Shown here in pieces: positions 33,967-40,997 of a DNA stretch of 64,000 nucleotides; within the stretch, counting starts at the first letter, position 1; each line of letters begins with the position of its first letter. Position numbers and translations under genes: made by a program. The stretch is from an uncultured Collinsella sp. (lineage in GTDB: Bacteria > Actinomycetota > Coriobacteriia > Coriobacteriales > Coriobacteriaceae): positions 23,671 through 87,670 of the forward strand of contig UQIY01000002.1 in the NCBI GenBank assembly GCA_900541195.1, given 5' to 3'. Below the pieces are notes generated by a model. It saw only the letters and a program-made list of their open reading frames with translations. It made no database searches and was not told the DNA's origin.

Positions 33967-34124
33967 CCACGAAAAGGGCCTATCTACTACGTTTAAGCCG
34001 CAGGGGTCAACCATAGTCGGCTTTTTCGAAAATCGACAAGCTGTCTACCTGCGGTTTTGTTTTCGCACTTTTCAGCATGGTCTGGGCTCTCCGCGTTAAC
34101 GTAGTAGATGGGCCCCTTTTGTGG
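33967..34124. repeat. 158-base element with about 29-base inverted ends
   Basis: 33967-33996 and 34096-34124 are near-perfect inverted copies (shared core ATCTACTACGTT, flanked by CCAC/GTGG and AAAAGG/CCTTTT). The interior has no ORF. It looks like a second small inverted-repeat element, different in sequence from that at 9836-10034. With the decamer array and the hairpin at 34186 it fills the gene-free stretch 33736-34328. Confidence 0.7.
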
Positions 34125-34185
34125 CAAGGGGCCGACCTGCGGCTCAGGGTAGCCAAAAAAGCCACGTCCCAAAAAGACTGTTGGA

Positions 34186-34252
34186 AGTTGCGGTGGAATA
34201 GTTCCTGTTTTTGCTGCTGAAGGCTTTGAGCAGGAACTATTCCACCGCAACT
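34186..34252. repeat. Hairpin repeat, family 1 (copy 3)
   Basis: A 22-base arm beginning AGTTGCGGTGGAATAG (34186-34207) is perfectly inverted at 34231-34252. The outer half matches the other copies, while the inner half differs in both arms together, so the stem has been kept by compensating changes. Confidence 0.85.
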
Positions 34253-34284
34253 TATGAGGGGGGGGGCGGGGGATGCGATAGTAT
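34253..34284 (+). promoter_or_regulatory. G tract in the promoter region of the GntR gene
   Basis: Nine G residues (34258-34266), one C and five more G lie between TTATGA (34253-34258) and TAGTAT (34279-34284). If these are -35 and -10 boxes, the tract sets their spacing (20 bases now). Length changes in such tracts are known to switch promoters in other bacteria. The promoter itself is a weak prediction. Confidence 0.4.
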
Positions 34285-34328
34285 TGCATGGTGGTATTCG
34301 ATTAACCGAGGCTTCATCCGAGGGCTTT

Positions 34329-35021
34329 ATGGAACAACACCAGCATAATCAGAGCCTGCAAGATCAGGCATACACCGCATTGCGCTCCAAGATCATCTAT
34401 GCCGAGCTCAAGCCCGGCACGCGCCTTTCGGCGATTGGTCTGGAAAAAGAGACAGGAATCGGGCGTACGCCCATTCGCGAATCCTTTGTGCGCCTGCGCG
34501 AGCAGGAGCTGGTCGAAACACGTCCCAAAAGCGGCACCTACGTTTCTAAGATCAGCATGGAACACGCCGAGAATGCCTGTTTCTTGCGCGAAAAGCTCGA
34601 AAGAAGCGTACTCATTAAATGTTGTTCGGCTGCTACGCCCGAGCAAAAGCAGCGGCTTGAGCAGATTCTTGCCGAGTCCGAGTCGCTCGACCATGGCGAA
34701 ACGCGTCGCTTTTTCGACCTGGACAACCTGTTCCATGAGACGTGTTTTGCGATTGCCGGCCGTCACATGTTGTGGGATTGGATGAAGAGTGTCAATACGC
34801 ATTTTGAGCGATACAACTGGTTGCGTATGGTGTCGCAGGATTTGGATTGGGAGCCGATTCGTCGGCAGCACCGCCGGATTCTCGAGGCCATTAAGAGGGG
34901 CGATACCGACACGGCAAGCTATCTGGCCGAGACGCACTTGCATCTGATGCCCGAGGAGCAGGGCCCGGTTATCGCCTTGCATCCCGACTATTTTGAGCTG
35001 TCCAAAGACTCGGCCATCTAA
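34329..35021 (+). CDS. GntR/FadR-family (FCD) regulator
   Basis: The 230-residue protein is an intact GntR regulator: the winged helix (GTRLSAIGLEKETGIGRTPI with recognition helix VRLREQELVETRPKSGTYVS) is followed by an FCD domain with LDNLFHETCFAIAG and the late His pattern QHRRILEAIKR and AETHLHLM. It lies near kdgA and kdgK and the truncated GntR/GntP pair, so it may control sugar-acid genes. The ATG at 34329 is chosen because the protein then begins MEQHQHNQS; GAGGG is just upstream. Its ligand is unknown. Confidence 0.87.
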   Translation: MEQHQHNQSLQDQAYTALRSKIIYAELKPGTRLSAIGLEKETGIGRTPIRESFVRLREQELVETRPKSGTYVSKISMEHAENACFLREKLERSVLIKCCSAATPEQKQRLEQILAESESLDHGETRRFFDLDNLFHETCFAIAGRHMLWDWMKSVNTHFERYNWLRMVSQDLDWEPIRRQHRRILEAIKRGDTDTASYLAETHLHLMPEEQGPVIALHPDYFELSKDSAI

Positions 35022-35036
35022 CTCGTTCCCTTCATT

Positions 35037-35103
35037 AGTTGCGGTGAAATAGGGATTGTTTTGCGGCTCTGATGGTGTAAACAGTCCGTATCTCACCGCA
35101 ACT
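35037..35103. repeat. Hairpin repeat, family 1 (copy 4)
   Basis: AGTTGCGGTGAAATAGGGAT with a following TGTTT (35037-35061) faces an inverted arm at 35079-35103 with a few mismatches. It lies 15 bases after the GntR stop and may help terminate it. Confidence 0.8.
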
Positions 35104-35130
35104 GCCGGGGTACTATCGGGGCACGAAAAA

Positions 35131-35336
35131 GCTGCGGCGCCGCTTGGAGGAAAAGACCGGAAGCAAGGGTCCATTCCTCCAGACGGCGCCGTAGCTGTTT
35201 TGGTGGCTTGGCTTTTGTCGAAGTGGCTCTGCTGGGCGTGGTCGCCAACCGAGCAGGAAAAGCGGTTCGGGGGCGTGTCGCTTCCGTCACGTTCTATCAG
35301 CATACAAGACGGTTTCGGTTCTTGTTCGTGACGGAA
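35131..35336. repeat. Two further inverted repeats in the gap before kdgA
   Basis: GCTGCGGCGCCG followed by CTTGGAGGAA (35131-35152) faces TTCCTCCagaCGGCGCCGTAGC (35174-35195). TTCCGTCACG (35282-35291) faces CGTGACGGAA (35327-35336). No ORF with a start signal was found here. With the hairpins on either side they fill the gene-free stretch 35022-35414. Confidence 0.6.
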
Positions 35337-35359
35337 ACGGCGCGCTTCCGAGCCGCTTT

Positions 35360-35397
35360 AAAAGAAAGGGGGCGAGGTCTAGGGCACGCCCCCTTTC
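35360..35397 (-). terminator. Terminator after kdgA
   Basis: GAAAGGGGGCG (35364-35374) and CGCCCCCTTTC (35387-35397) form a perfect stem, and the minus-strand side continues into TTTT. It is 18 bases beyond the kdgA stop codon. Confidence 0.88.
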
Positions 35398-35414
35398 ACG
35401 ATAGAGAGCTAAAC

Positions 35415-36056
35415 CTAGCCGCGGACCTTCTTGACGACGTCCATGGCCTCGCGGGCAATCTGCTCGACCTTGGAGAAGTCGCCGTCGGCAAACAGGGCCG
35501 GCTTGACCATCCAGGTGCCACCGCAGGCGATGATGGCAGAGGAGCTCAGGTACTCCTCGACGTTGGCGGTGCTCACGCCGCCGGTAGGCATAAAGCGGTG
35601 ACCAACAAACGGAGCGGCGAGGGCCTTGATGGTGTTTAGGCCGCCATACTGGGACGCGGGGAAGAACTTGGTGACCTTGAGGCCCAGGTTCTCGGCTGCG
35701 GTGACCTCGGAGGGAGTCACGGTGCCGGGAAGGACGGGCAGGTCGATGTCGATGCAGTGCTTCACGACGTTCTCGTTGTAACCCGGGGAGACGATGAACT
35801 TGGCACCGGCGGCGCGGGCCTGCTCAACCTGCTCGACGGTCAGGACAGTGCCGGCGCCAACGCACATCTCGGGCTCGGCCTCGGCCATGGCGGCGATGCA
35901 CTCGGCGGCGCAGGCGGTGCGGAAGGTGACCTCGGCGGACTTCATGCCGGCTGCCATAAGGGCGTGGGCGAGCGGTGCGGCGTCCTCGACCTCATCGAGC
36001 ACGACGACCGGCACGATGCCCAGGGACTCAAGCGTGGTGTAGAACTGATCGAACAT
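35415..36056 (-). CDS. kdgA: 2-dehydro-3-deoxy-6-phosphogluconate aldolase (KdgA/Eda)
   Basis: This aldolase splits KDPG to pyruvate and glyceraldehyde-3-phosphate. The 213-residue protein has the Schiff-base lysine in TKFFPAS (Lys130) and the partner residues Glu42 and Arg46 in AEVTFRTA, as in E. coli Eda. The ATG at 36056 follows GAAAGGAAC; the longer reading adds 36 unlikely residues. It is downstream of kdgK on the same strand after a 255-base gap with two inverted repeats. Confidence 0.95.
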   Translation of the reverse strand: MFDQFYTTLESLGIVPVVVLDEVEDAAPLAHALMAAGMKSAEVTFRTACAAECIAAMAEAEPEMCVGAGTVLTVEQVEQARAAGAKFIVSPGYNENVVKHCIDIDLPVLPGTVTPSEVTAAENLGLKVTKFFPASQYGGLNTIKALAAPFVGHRFMPTGGVSTANVEEYLSSSAIIACGGTWMVKPALFADGDFSKVEQIAREAMDVVKKVRG

Positions 36057-36311
36057 GATGTTCCTTTCGATGTGAGGCGCGCGGGTGCGCGTAATTGCCA
36101 AAGAAGATTGGCCATGAGCCGGTTCCGGATTGGTTATCGGAGGCACTGCTTGGGTCACAAGCAATTTCGGAACCGGCTACGAGGCCAGTCGTGAAGGAAT
36201 GCCAGACAAAACCGGAATGGGACTAAGTGGTTCTGCCTGGCCGGGGAAAGCGGGGAGCGAGCTGCAGGGGTATTGGTATGGGAAACTGCAGCTCGCGGAA
36301 TGGGGAGCGAA
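36057..36311. other. Palindrome-rich gap between kdgK and kdgA
   Basis: AGCCGGTTCCG (36117-36127) is inverted at 36168-36178, with an inner GCTTG/CAAGC pair. CGAGCTGCAG (36258-36267) is inverted at 36286-36295, just after the kdgK stop, and may be a partial terminator. No promoter or operator of the GTGAACGTTCAC type was seen. Confidence 0.5.
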
Positions 36312-37346
36312 TTAACGGGCGACGCGGGTGCCACCGTCGGCGGCGTTTGCCACGGCGGCAATCTCGTCAGCAGTCACCAGGTTGGAATCGCCCTTGATGG
36401 TGAGCTTGAGGATCGAGGCCGCAATGGCGTAGTTGACGGCAGCCTGCGGGTCAAAGTCGTTGATGAGGGCATGGACGAGTCCTGCGTTGAAAGCATCACC
36501 GGCAGCAACGCCCTCGAGCACGTGCACATCGTGAGCGGGGGAGAACCAGTGCTCGCCGCTCTCGGCGTCAAAGAGCATGCCCATCCAGATGGAGCGTTCG
36601 ACGCAGGAGATGTTGCGAACGACCGAGGCGACCTTTTTGCAGCCGTACTCGGCGCAGATCTGACGGGCCATCTCGACATAGGTGTCGCGCTCCTCGATGC
36701 CGTGGGCAAGGGAACCAGAGGCGCAGGTCATGCCGAGGCCGGCAGGCGCATCCTCGTCGTTGGCGATGCAGATGTCGACGAGCGGCAGAAGCTCCTTCAT
36801 GGTGGCCTGCGACTTCTCGGGCGACCACATCTTGCCGCGATAGTTCACGTCGCACACGGTGGTTATGCCCTTGGCGCGGCAGACGGCGAGCGCCTCCTTG
36901 CAGGCGGCGGCCATCTCATCGGAGACGGCGGGGGTCACGCCGGAGAAATAGAAGACATCGATGCCCTTGAGGATCTTGTCCCAGTCAAAGACGTCGCGCT
37001 TGGCCATGTTGATGGCAGAGAACTTGCGGTCGTAGACGCAGCCGTTGCCGCGCTGCGAGGCGCCGACCTCAAACACATAGCAGCCAAGACGGTCGCCCTG
37101 ACGCACGACGCGCGTGGTGTTGACGCCGTAGGCCTTCAGCGAGCGCAGAGCGCACTCGCCCAGACGGTTGGCCGGGACAACGGAGACGTAAGCGGCCTTG
37201 TCGCCCTGGTAGGCCAGAGAAAGCGCGGTGTTGGCCTCGGCGCCGCCGTAGCGGACATCAAACTCGGTCGCCTGCTCAATGCGCAGATGGTCTTTGGGCG
37301 AGAGCCTCATCATGATCTCGCCGAAGGTAAGAACCGTTTTACCCAT
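36312..37346 (-). CDS. kdgK: 2-keto-3-deoxygluconate kinase (KdgK, PfkB family)
   Basis: KdgK phosphorylates KDG at the 6 position. The 344-residue protein has the PfkB N-terminal glycine pair in VRYGGAEANTA and the C-terminal signature AAGDAFNAG with the catalytic Asp284. The segment CDVNYRGKMW matches KDG kinases. The ATG at 37346 follows AAGGAG by about nine bases; a longer reading adds 35 residues without homology. It is divergent from a LacI gene and precedes kdgA. Confidence 0.92.
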   Translation of the reverse strand: MGKTVLTFGEIMMRLSPKDHLRIEQATEFDVRYGGAEANTALSLAYQGDKAAYVSVVPANRLGECALRSLKAYGVNTTRVVRQGDRLGCYVFEVGASQRGNGCVYDRKFSAINMAKRDVFDWDKILKGIDVFYFSGVTPAVSDEMAAACKEALAVCRAKGITTVCDVNYRGKMWSPEKSQATMKELLPLVDICIANDEDAPAGLGMTCASGSLAHGIEERDTYVEMARQICAEYGCKKVASVVRNISCVERSIWMGMLFDAESGEHWFSPAHDVHVLEGVAAGDAFNAGLVHALINDFDPQAAVNYAIAASILKLTIKGDSNLVTADEIAAVANAADGGTRVAR

Positions 37347-37389
37347 GGTCGCGTAGCTCCTTCTTGCTCGTGCGTACACCTTTGATATG

Positions 37390-37497
37390 GCGTTGGCACG
37401 CAGGTGCCAAGACGGTAGGGTGCGTCTTTGCACCTGCGTGCCAACGCTCACCGAAATCGGTTTACGAAATCGGTTTCGTTTCGAGTTGTAGTATACT
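37390..37497. promoter_or_regulatory. kdgK-lacI divergent control region
   Basis: GCGTTGGCACGCAGGTG (37390-37406) is perfectly inverted at 37431-37447. Next to it lie two direct copies of GAAATCGGTTT, the second forming CGAAAtcggTTTCG (about 37465-37483), typical of LacI-type operators with a central CG. TATACT (37492-37497) is a likely -10 box for the lacI gene. The motif differs from GTGAACGTTCAC, so this regulator probably has a different regulon. Confidence 0.6.
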
Positions 37498-37581
37498 CAC
37501 CTACAGCGTTTTGCAACCGAGATTTTTAAAAAAATGCCTAAAATGGCTCAGACCGCCGACAATTGGGAAACGGGGTGCGTT

Positions 37582-38604
37582 ATGGCGCAGATGAGAATCA
37601 AGGACATTGCCGCCGAGGCGGGCGTGAGCCCGGCCACGGTCTCGCGCTATCTCAACAACCGCCCCGGGCAAATGACCGAGGAAACCCGTGCTCGCATCGC
37701 GGCGGTTATCGAGCGCACCGGCTATCGCCCGCGTGCCGCCGCGCGCAATCTACGCAGCTCGCGCACCAACCTCATCGGCGTGATCCTGGCCGACATCGCC
37801 AACCCGTTCTCCAGCGCCATGCTCGAAGGGCTTTCCGTCAGCGCCGCCGCGCGCGGCTGCTCGCTTATGACGGCCATTAGCGGCAACGATCCCGCTAAGG
37901 AAGCAGAGTCGCTCACCAGACTTATCGATGCCGGCGCGGACGGCCTGGTCGTCAACACCTGCGGAGGCAACGACGAGGCAATCGCCGCGGCAGCGGGGCG
38001 CCTGCCCGTTGTGCTGCTCGACCGCGATGTTGCCGACGGCGGCATCGATTTGGTGACATCTAACAACCGTGAGCTGGTCGCTGGCTTGGTAGACGCCTTG
38101 GCTGCTGCGGGCAGCGAGCGCCTGTGCCTGCTCACCGAGGCGAGCGACGACAGCCCCGTGCGTCGCGAGCGCGCCGAGGCCTTTACTGACGAGCTTTCGC
38201 ACCGTGGCCTTGCGGGCGAGGTTATCACCTTGGCCGACGGGGGCGCCACGGGCGTCAGCCGCCTGGACGAGACCATCCGCGACTATGCGGGCAAAAAACT
38301 CGGCCTCATTGCCGTCAACGGCCTGGTCTTCCTGCGTCTGACCGAGGCGCTGGCGCAGCTTGGTCCCTCGCTGCCGGCGGGGCTCAAGATCGCGACGTTT
38401 GACGACTACCCCTGGAACCATGTGCTCTTTGGCGGCGTGACCACGGCCGCGCAGGACACCCTTACCATTGCCGAGCGCGTAGTCGAGCGTCTATCCGAGC
38501 GCATCGACGTCGTTACCACTACGGTGGGCGATGCCGCAAAGCTCGCCCCCAAGCGCATCGAGGTTCCTGGTCACATTGAACACCGCGCTTCGACTTCGCG
38601 CTAG
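37582..38604 (+). CDS. LacI-family regulator beside kdgK
   Basis: The 340-residue protein has a standard LacI head (IKDIAAEAGVSPATVSRYLN), hinge (AAARNLRSSRTNLIGVI) and sugar-binding-protein-like core. It is divergent from kdgK-kdgA, so it probably controls them and itself. KDG or KDPG is a plausible effector, by analogy with KdgR-type LacI proteins of Gram-positives. The ATG at 37582 follows ACGGGG; an upstream ATG at 37534 would add 16 residues. It ends 134 bases before glnA. Confidence 0.87.
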   Translation: MAQMRIKDIAAEAGVSPATVSRYLNNRPGQMTEETRARIAAVIERTGYRPRAAARNLRSSRTNLIGVILADIANPFSSAMLEGLSVSAAARGCSLMTAISGNDPAKEAESLTRLIDAGADGLVVNTCGGNDEAIAAAAGRLPVVLLDRDVADGGIDLVTSNNRELVAGLVDALAAAGSERLCLLTEASDDSPVRRERAEAFTDELSHRGLAGEVITLADGGATGVSRLDETIRDYAGKKLGLIAVNGLVFLRLTEALAQLGPSLPAGLKIATFDDYPWNHVLFGGVTTAAQDTLTIAERVVERLSERIDVVTTTVGDAAKLAPKRIEVPGHIEHRASTSR

Positions 38605-38657
38605 CCGCTCGTTCGCAACGGCCTGTTCGCGCACGTTTTTTGAGCGCTTGATACGCT

Positions 38658-38691
38658 TTAACCCTGCGGAAACATTTTTCTGCGATAGTAT
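38658..38691 (+). promoter_or_regulatory. glnA promoter with a GlnR-box-like sequence
   Basis: TTAAC (38658-38662), six bases, then GAAAC (38669-38673) fits one half of the actinobacterial GlnR box gTnAC-n6-GaAAC with one mismatch. TAGTAT (38686-38691) is a likely -10 box. The neighbouring gene at 40127 encodes a GlnR-like protein. Confidence 0.5.
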
Positions 38692-38738
38692 CTGCGATAC
38701 AGACCAGTCGAAACCCGCCCGAAAGAAAGGGGAGCGAC

Positions 38739-40076
38739 ATGAACCAGCAGAACATCGATTACGTACTCCGCTCCGTAGAGCAGCGTGACATCCGCTTTGT
38801 GCGTCTGTGGTTTGTCGACATTCTCGGCCGCCTCAAGAACTTTGCCATTAGCCCCGAGGACCTCGAGGTCGCTTTTGAGGAGGGTATTGGCTTTGACGGC
38901 TCCGCCATCGAGGGCTTTGCCACGCCCGAGGAAGCCGACATGCTCGCATTCCCCGATGCTTCGACCTTCCAGATTCTGCCGTGGCGTCCGAGTCACAACG
39001 GCGTCGCCCGCGTGTTCTGCGATGTGTGCACCCCCGACCGCAAGCCGTTTGCCGGCGACCCGCGCGATGCTCTGCGCCGCATGTTCTACAAGGCCGAGAA
39101 GGCGGGCTATCTGCTCAACGTTGGTGCCGAGCTGGAGTATTATTACTTTCCCGACGAGCACACGCCCGAGCCGCTCGACAACGTGGGCTACTTCGATCTT
39201 TCGGTGAGCGATGCCGCTCGCGACCTGCGCCGCAACACGGTCCTCACGCTCGAGAAGATGTCCGTGCCCGTGGAGTACACCTTCCACGCCGCCGGCCGCT
39301 CGCAGCATGGCATGAGCCTGCGTCACGCCGAGGCCCTGAGCATGTCCGACGCCATCACCACGGCCAAACTCATCATTAAGCAGCAGGCCTACGAGAGCGG
39401 TTGCCACGCCTCCTTTATGCCCAAGCCGTTGGCGGGCGAGGATGGCAGCGCCATGTTTTTGCATCAGTCGCTGTTCGACCACGACGGCAACAACGTCTTT
39501 TGGGGCGAGGGCGACGAGAAGTACCATCTCTCCGACGTTGCCAAGCACTACATGGCCGGCATCTTGGCGCACGCGCGCGAGATCAGCGCCATCACCAACC
39601 CCACGGTCAACTCGTACAAGCGCATCACCACGGGTGGCGACTCCGTGCCGCAGTACGCCACGTGGGGCCTGCGCAACCGCGCGAGCATGATCCGCATCCC
39701 GGTCTACAAGCCCGGCAAACAGCTGTCCACGCGCATCGAGCTTCGTAGCCCCGACCCCATGGCCAATCCGTACCTGGTCAACGCCGTCACGCTGGCGGCT
39801 GGTCTGGACGGCATCGAGCGTAAGCTGGAGCTCCCGCCCGAGGCCACGGCCGAGACACTCAAACTCACCGACCGTCAGATGCTCGAGGCCGGCTACACGC
39901 CGCTGCCGCGCTCGCTCAAAGAGGCGCTCGACGTCTTTGAGGACTCGCAGTTTATGAAGGATGCCCTCGGCGAGCACATCCACAGCTTCTTCCTCAAAAA
40001 GAAGCGCAACGAGTGGCATAAGTTTGAGTCCACGATCACCGAGTGGGAGATCAAGCATTATCTGGCGAACTCCTAA
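38739..40076 (+). CDS. glnA: Glutamine synthetase type I
   Basis: GlnA makes glutamine from glutamate and ammonia. The 445-residue protein has the N-terminal beta-Grasp domain and catalytic segments GFDGSAIEGF, GAELEYYYF and the glutamate-binding region with NSYKRITTGGD. The adenylylation-site region of long actinobacterial GSI is not present, so it is the shorter alpha-like form. The segment HAAGRSQHGMSL replaces the more usual HHEVAxGQHE pattern, so the protein is somewhat divergent. GAAAGGGGAGC precedes the ATG. The glnR-like gene follows after 50 bases. Confidence 0.92.
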   Translation: MNQQNIDYVLRSVEQRDIRFVRLWFVDILGRLKNFAISPEDLEVAFEEGIGFDGSAIEGFATPEEADMLAFPDASTFQILPWRPSHNGVARVFCDVCTPDRKPFAGDPRDALRRMFYKAEKAGYLLNVGAELEYYYFPDEHTPEPLDNVGYFDLSVSDAARDLRRNTVLTLEKMSVPVEYTFHAAGRSQHGMSLRHAEALSMSDAITTAKLIIKQQAYESGCHASFMPKPLAGEDGSAMFLHQSLFDHDGNNVFWGEGDEKYHLSDVAKHYMAGILAHAREISAITNPTVNSYKRITTGGDSVPQYATWGLRNRASMIRIPVYKPGKQLSTRIELRSPDPMANPYLVNAVTLAAGLDGIERKLELPPEATAETLKLTDRQMLEAGYTPLPRSLKEALDVFEDSQFMKDALGEHIHSFFLKKKRNEWHKFESTITEWEIKHYLANS

Positions 40077-40126
40077 TCGCGCTGGCTTGTTCCAGTACGA
40101 TTGAGCTCATTTCCTTGGAGGCCGAT

Positions 40127-40789
40127 ATGTCCGAAAAGAGTGCCCTGTTCATGGCGCGCACGACGCGCTTCCACGAGTTTGCCCGCAGCTTGACGACCAC
40201 CCTGGGTGTCGAGGTGAGCCTGGCTACCCCCGATTCGCCGACTGCGGCGCACGACTTTGACCTGCTGATCCTCGATTCCGACGGCATCCGCAGCGACCGC
40301 ATCGATCAGATTGCCAAATGGCTCGACGACCGCGGCGGCGTCCCCATGCTGGTGATCGTTGACGACGAGGCGCTCGGCACCCTGCGCCTGCCGAATCACG
40401 CGCATGCCGACTTTGTATGCCCCACGGCGACGCCCAACGAGCTCAAGGCTCGCGCGCAGCGCCTGATGGGCGAGGAGGAGACCGTCACCGCCGACGATGT
40501 GCTCAATATCGACAACCTCGAGATTAACCTGGCAACCTACCAGGTGACGCTCGATAACGAGCCCATCGACCTGACGCTGATGGAGTATTCGCTGCTGAGC
40601 TTTTTGGCGACGCACCCCAACCGTGCCTACAGCCGCGAGGTGCTGCTGCACCGCGTGTGGGGCTTTGAGTACTGCGGCGGTACGCGTACCGTCGACGTGC
40701 ACATCCGACGCATCCGCTCCAAGGTGGGCCCGCAGATCGCGGCACACATCACCACCGTCCGCGGCGTGGGCTATCTGTTTAAGGACTAG
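40127..40789 (+). CDS. glnR: GlnR-like orphan response regulator
   Basis: The 220-residue protein has an OmpR-type winged helix (residues about 125-220) whose sequence closely follows actinobacterial GlnR: LTLMEYSLLSFLATHPNRAYSR, VWGFEYCGGTRTVDVHIRRI and TTVRGVGYLF can be read in shorter blocks along it. The receiver-like N-terminal part has a possible Asp in LLILDSDG but lacks the acidic pair at the start of true receivers, as in GlnR, which works without a kinase. Its position after glnA supports nitrogen control. LTTGGAGG-like TTGGAGG lies before the ATG at 40127. Confidence 0.75.
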   Translation: MSEKSALFMARTTRFHEFARSLTTTLGVEVSLATPDSPTAAHDFDLLILDSDGIRSDRIDQIAKWLDDRGGVPMLVIVDDEALGTLRLPNHAHADFVCPTATPNELKARAQRLMGEEETVTADDVLNIDNLEINLATYQVTLDNEPIDLTLMEYSLLSFLATHPNRAYSREVLLHRVWGFEYCGGTRTVDVHIRRIRSKVGPQIAAHITTVRGVGYLFKD

Positions 40790-40793
40790 ATTT

Positions 40794-40830
40794 CCACCAC
40801 AAAGGGGACAGGCACCTTTGTGGTGGTTTT
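40794..40830 (+). repeat. Hairpin repeat, family 3 (copy 1), terminator-like
   Basis: CCACCACAAAGG (40794-40805) pairs perfectly with CCTTTGTGGTGG (40815-40826), loop GGACAGGCA, then TTTT. Near-identical copies occur at 50442, 52031 and 52993. Here it ends the glnA-glnR unit. Confidence 0.9.
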
Positions 40831-40944
40831 GACGCAGGTACGGGTTCCTTTCGGGTTTGCAGAAGAACTTAAGCCTTCCTAAAAGATTGCGTTCTCATAC
40901 ACGTGCACCCGCATATTGGGGTACAACTCAACGTGAACAATGAT

Positions 40945-40971
40945 GGCCCGCCACATGTTTGGCGGGCCTTT
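40945..40971 (+). other. Hairpin in the leader of htrA
   Basis: GGCCCGCCA (40945-40953) pairs with TGGCGGGCC (40960-40968) and TTT follows. The structure ends about 27 bases before the htrA start codon. It could be an attenuator or the end of a short upstream transcript. Confidence 0.55.
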
Positions 40972-40997
40972 GGTTATTTGACGAAAGGATCGCAGCC

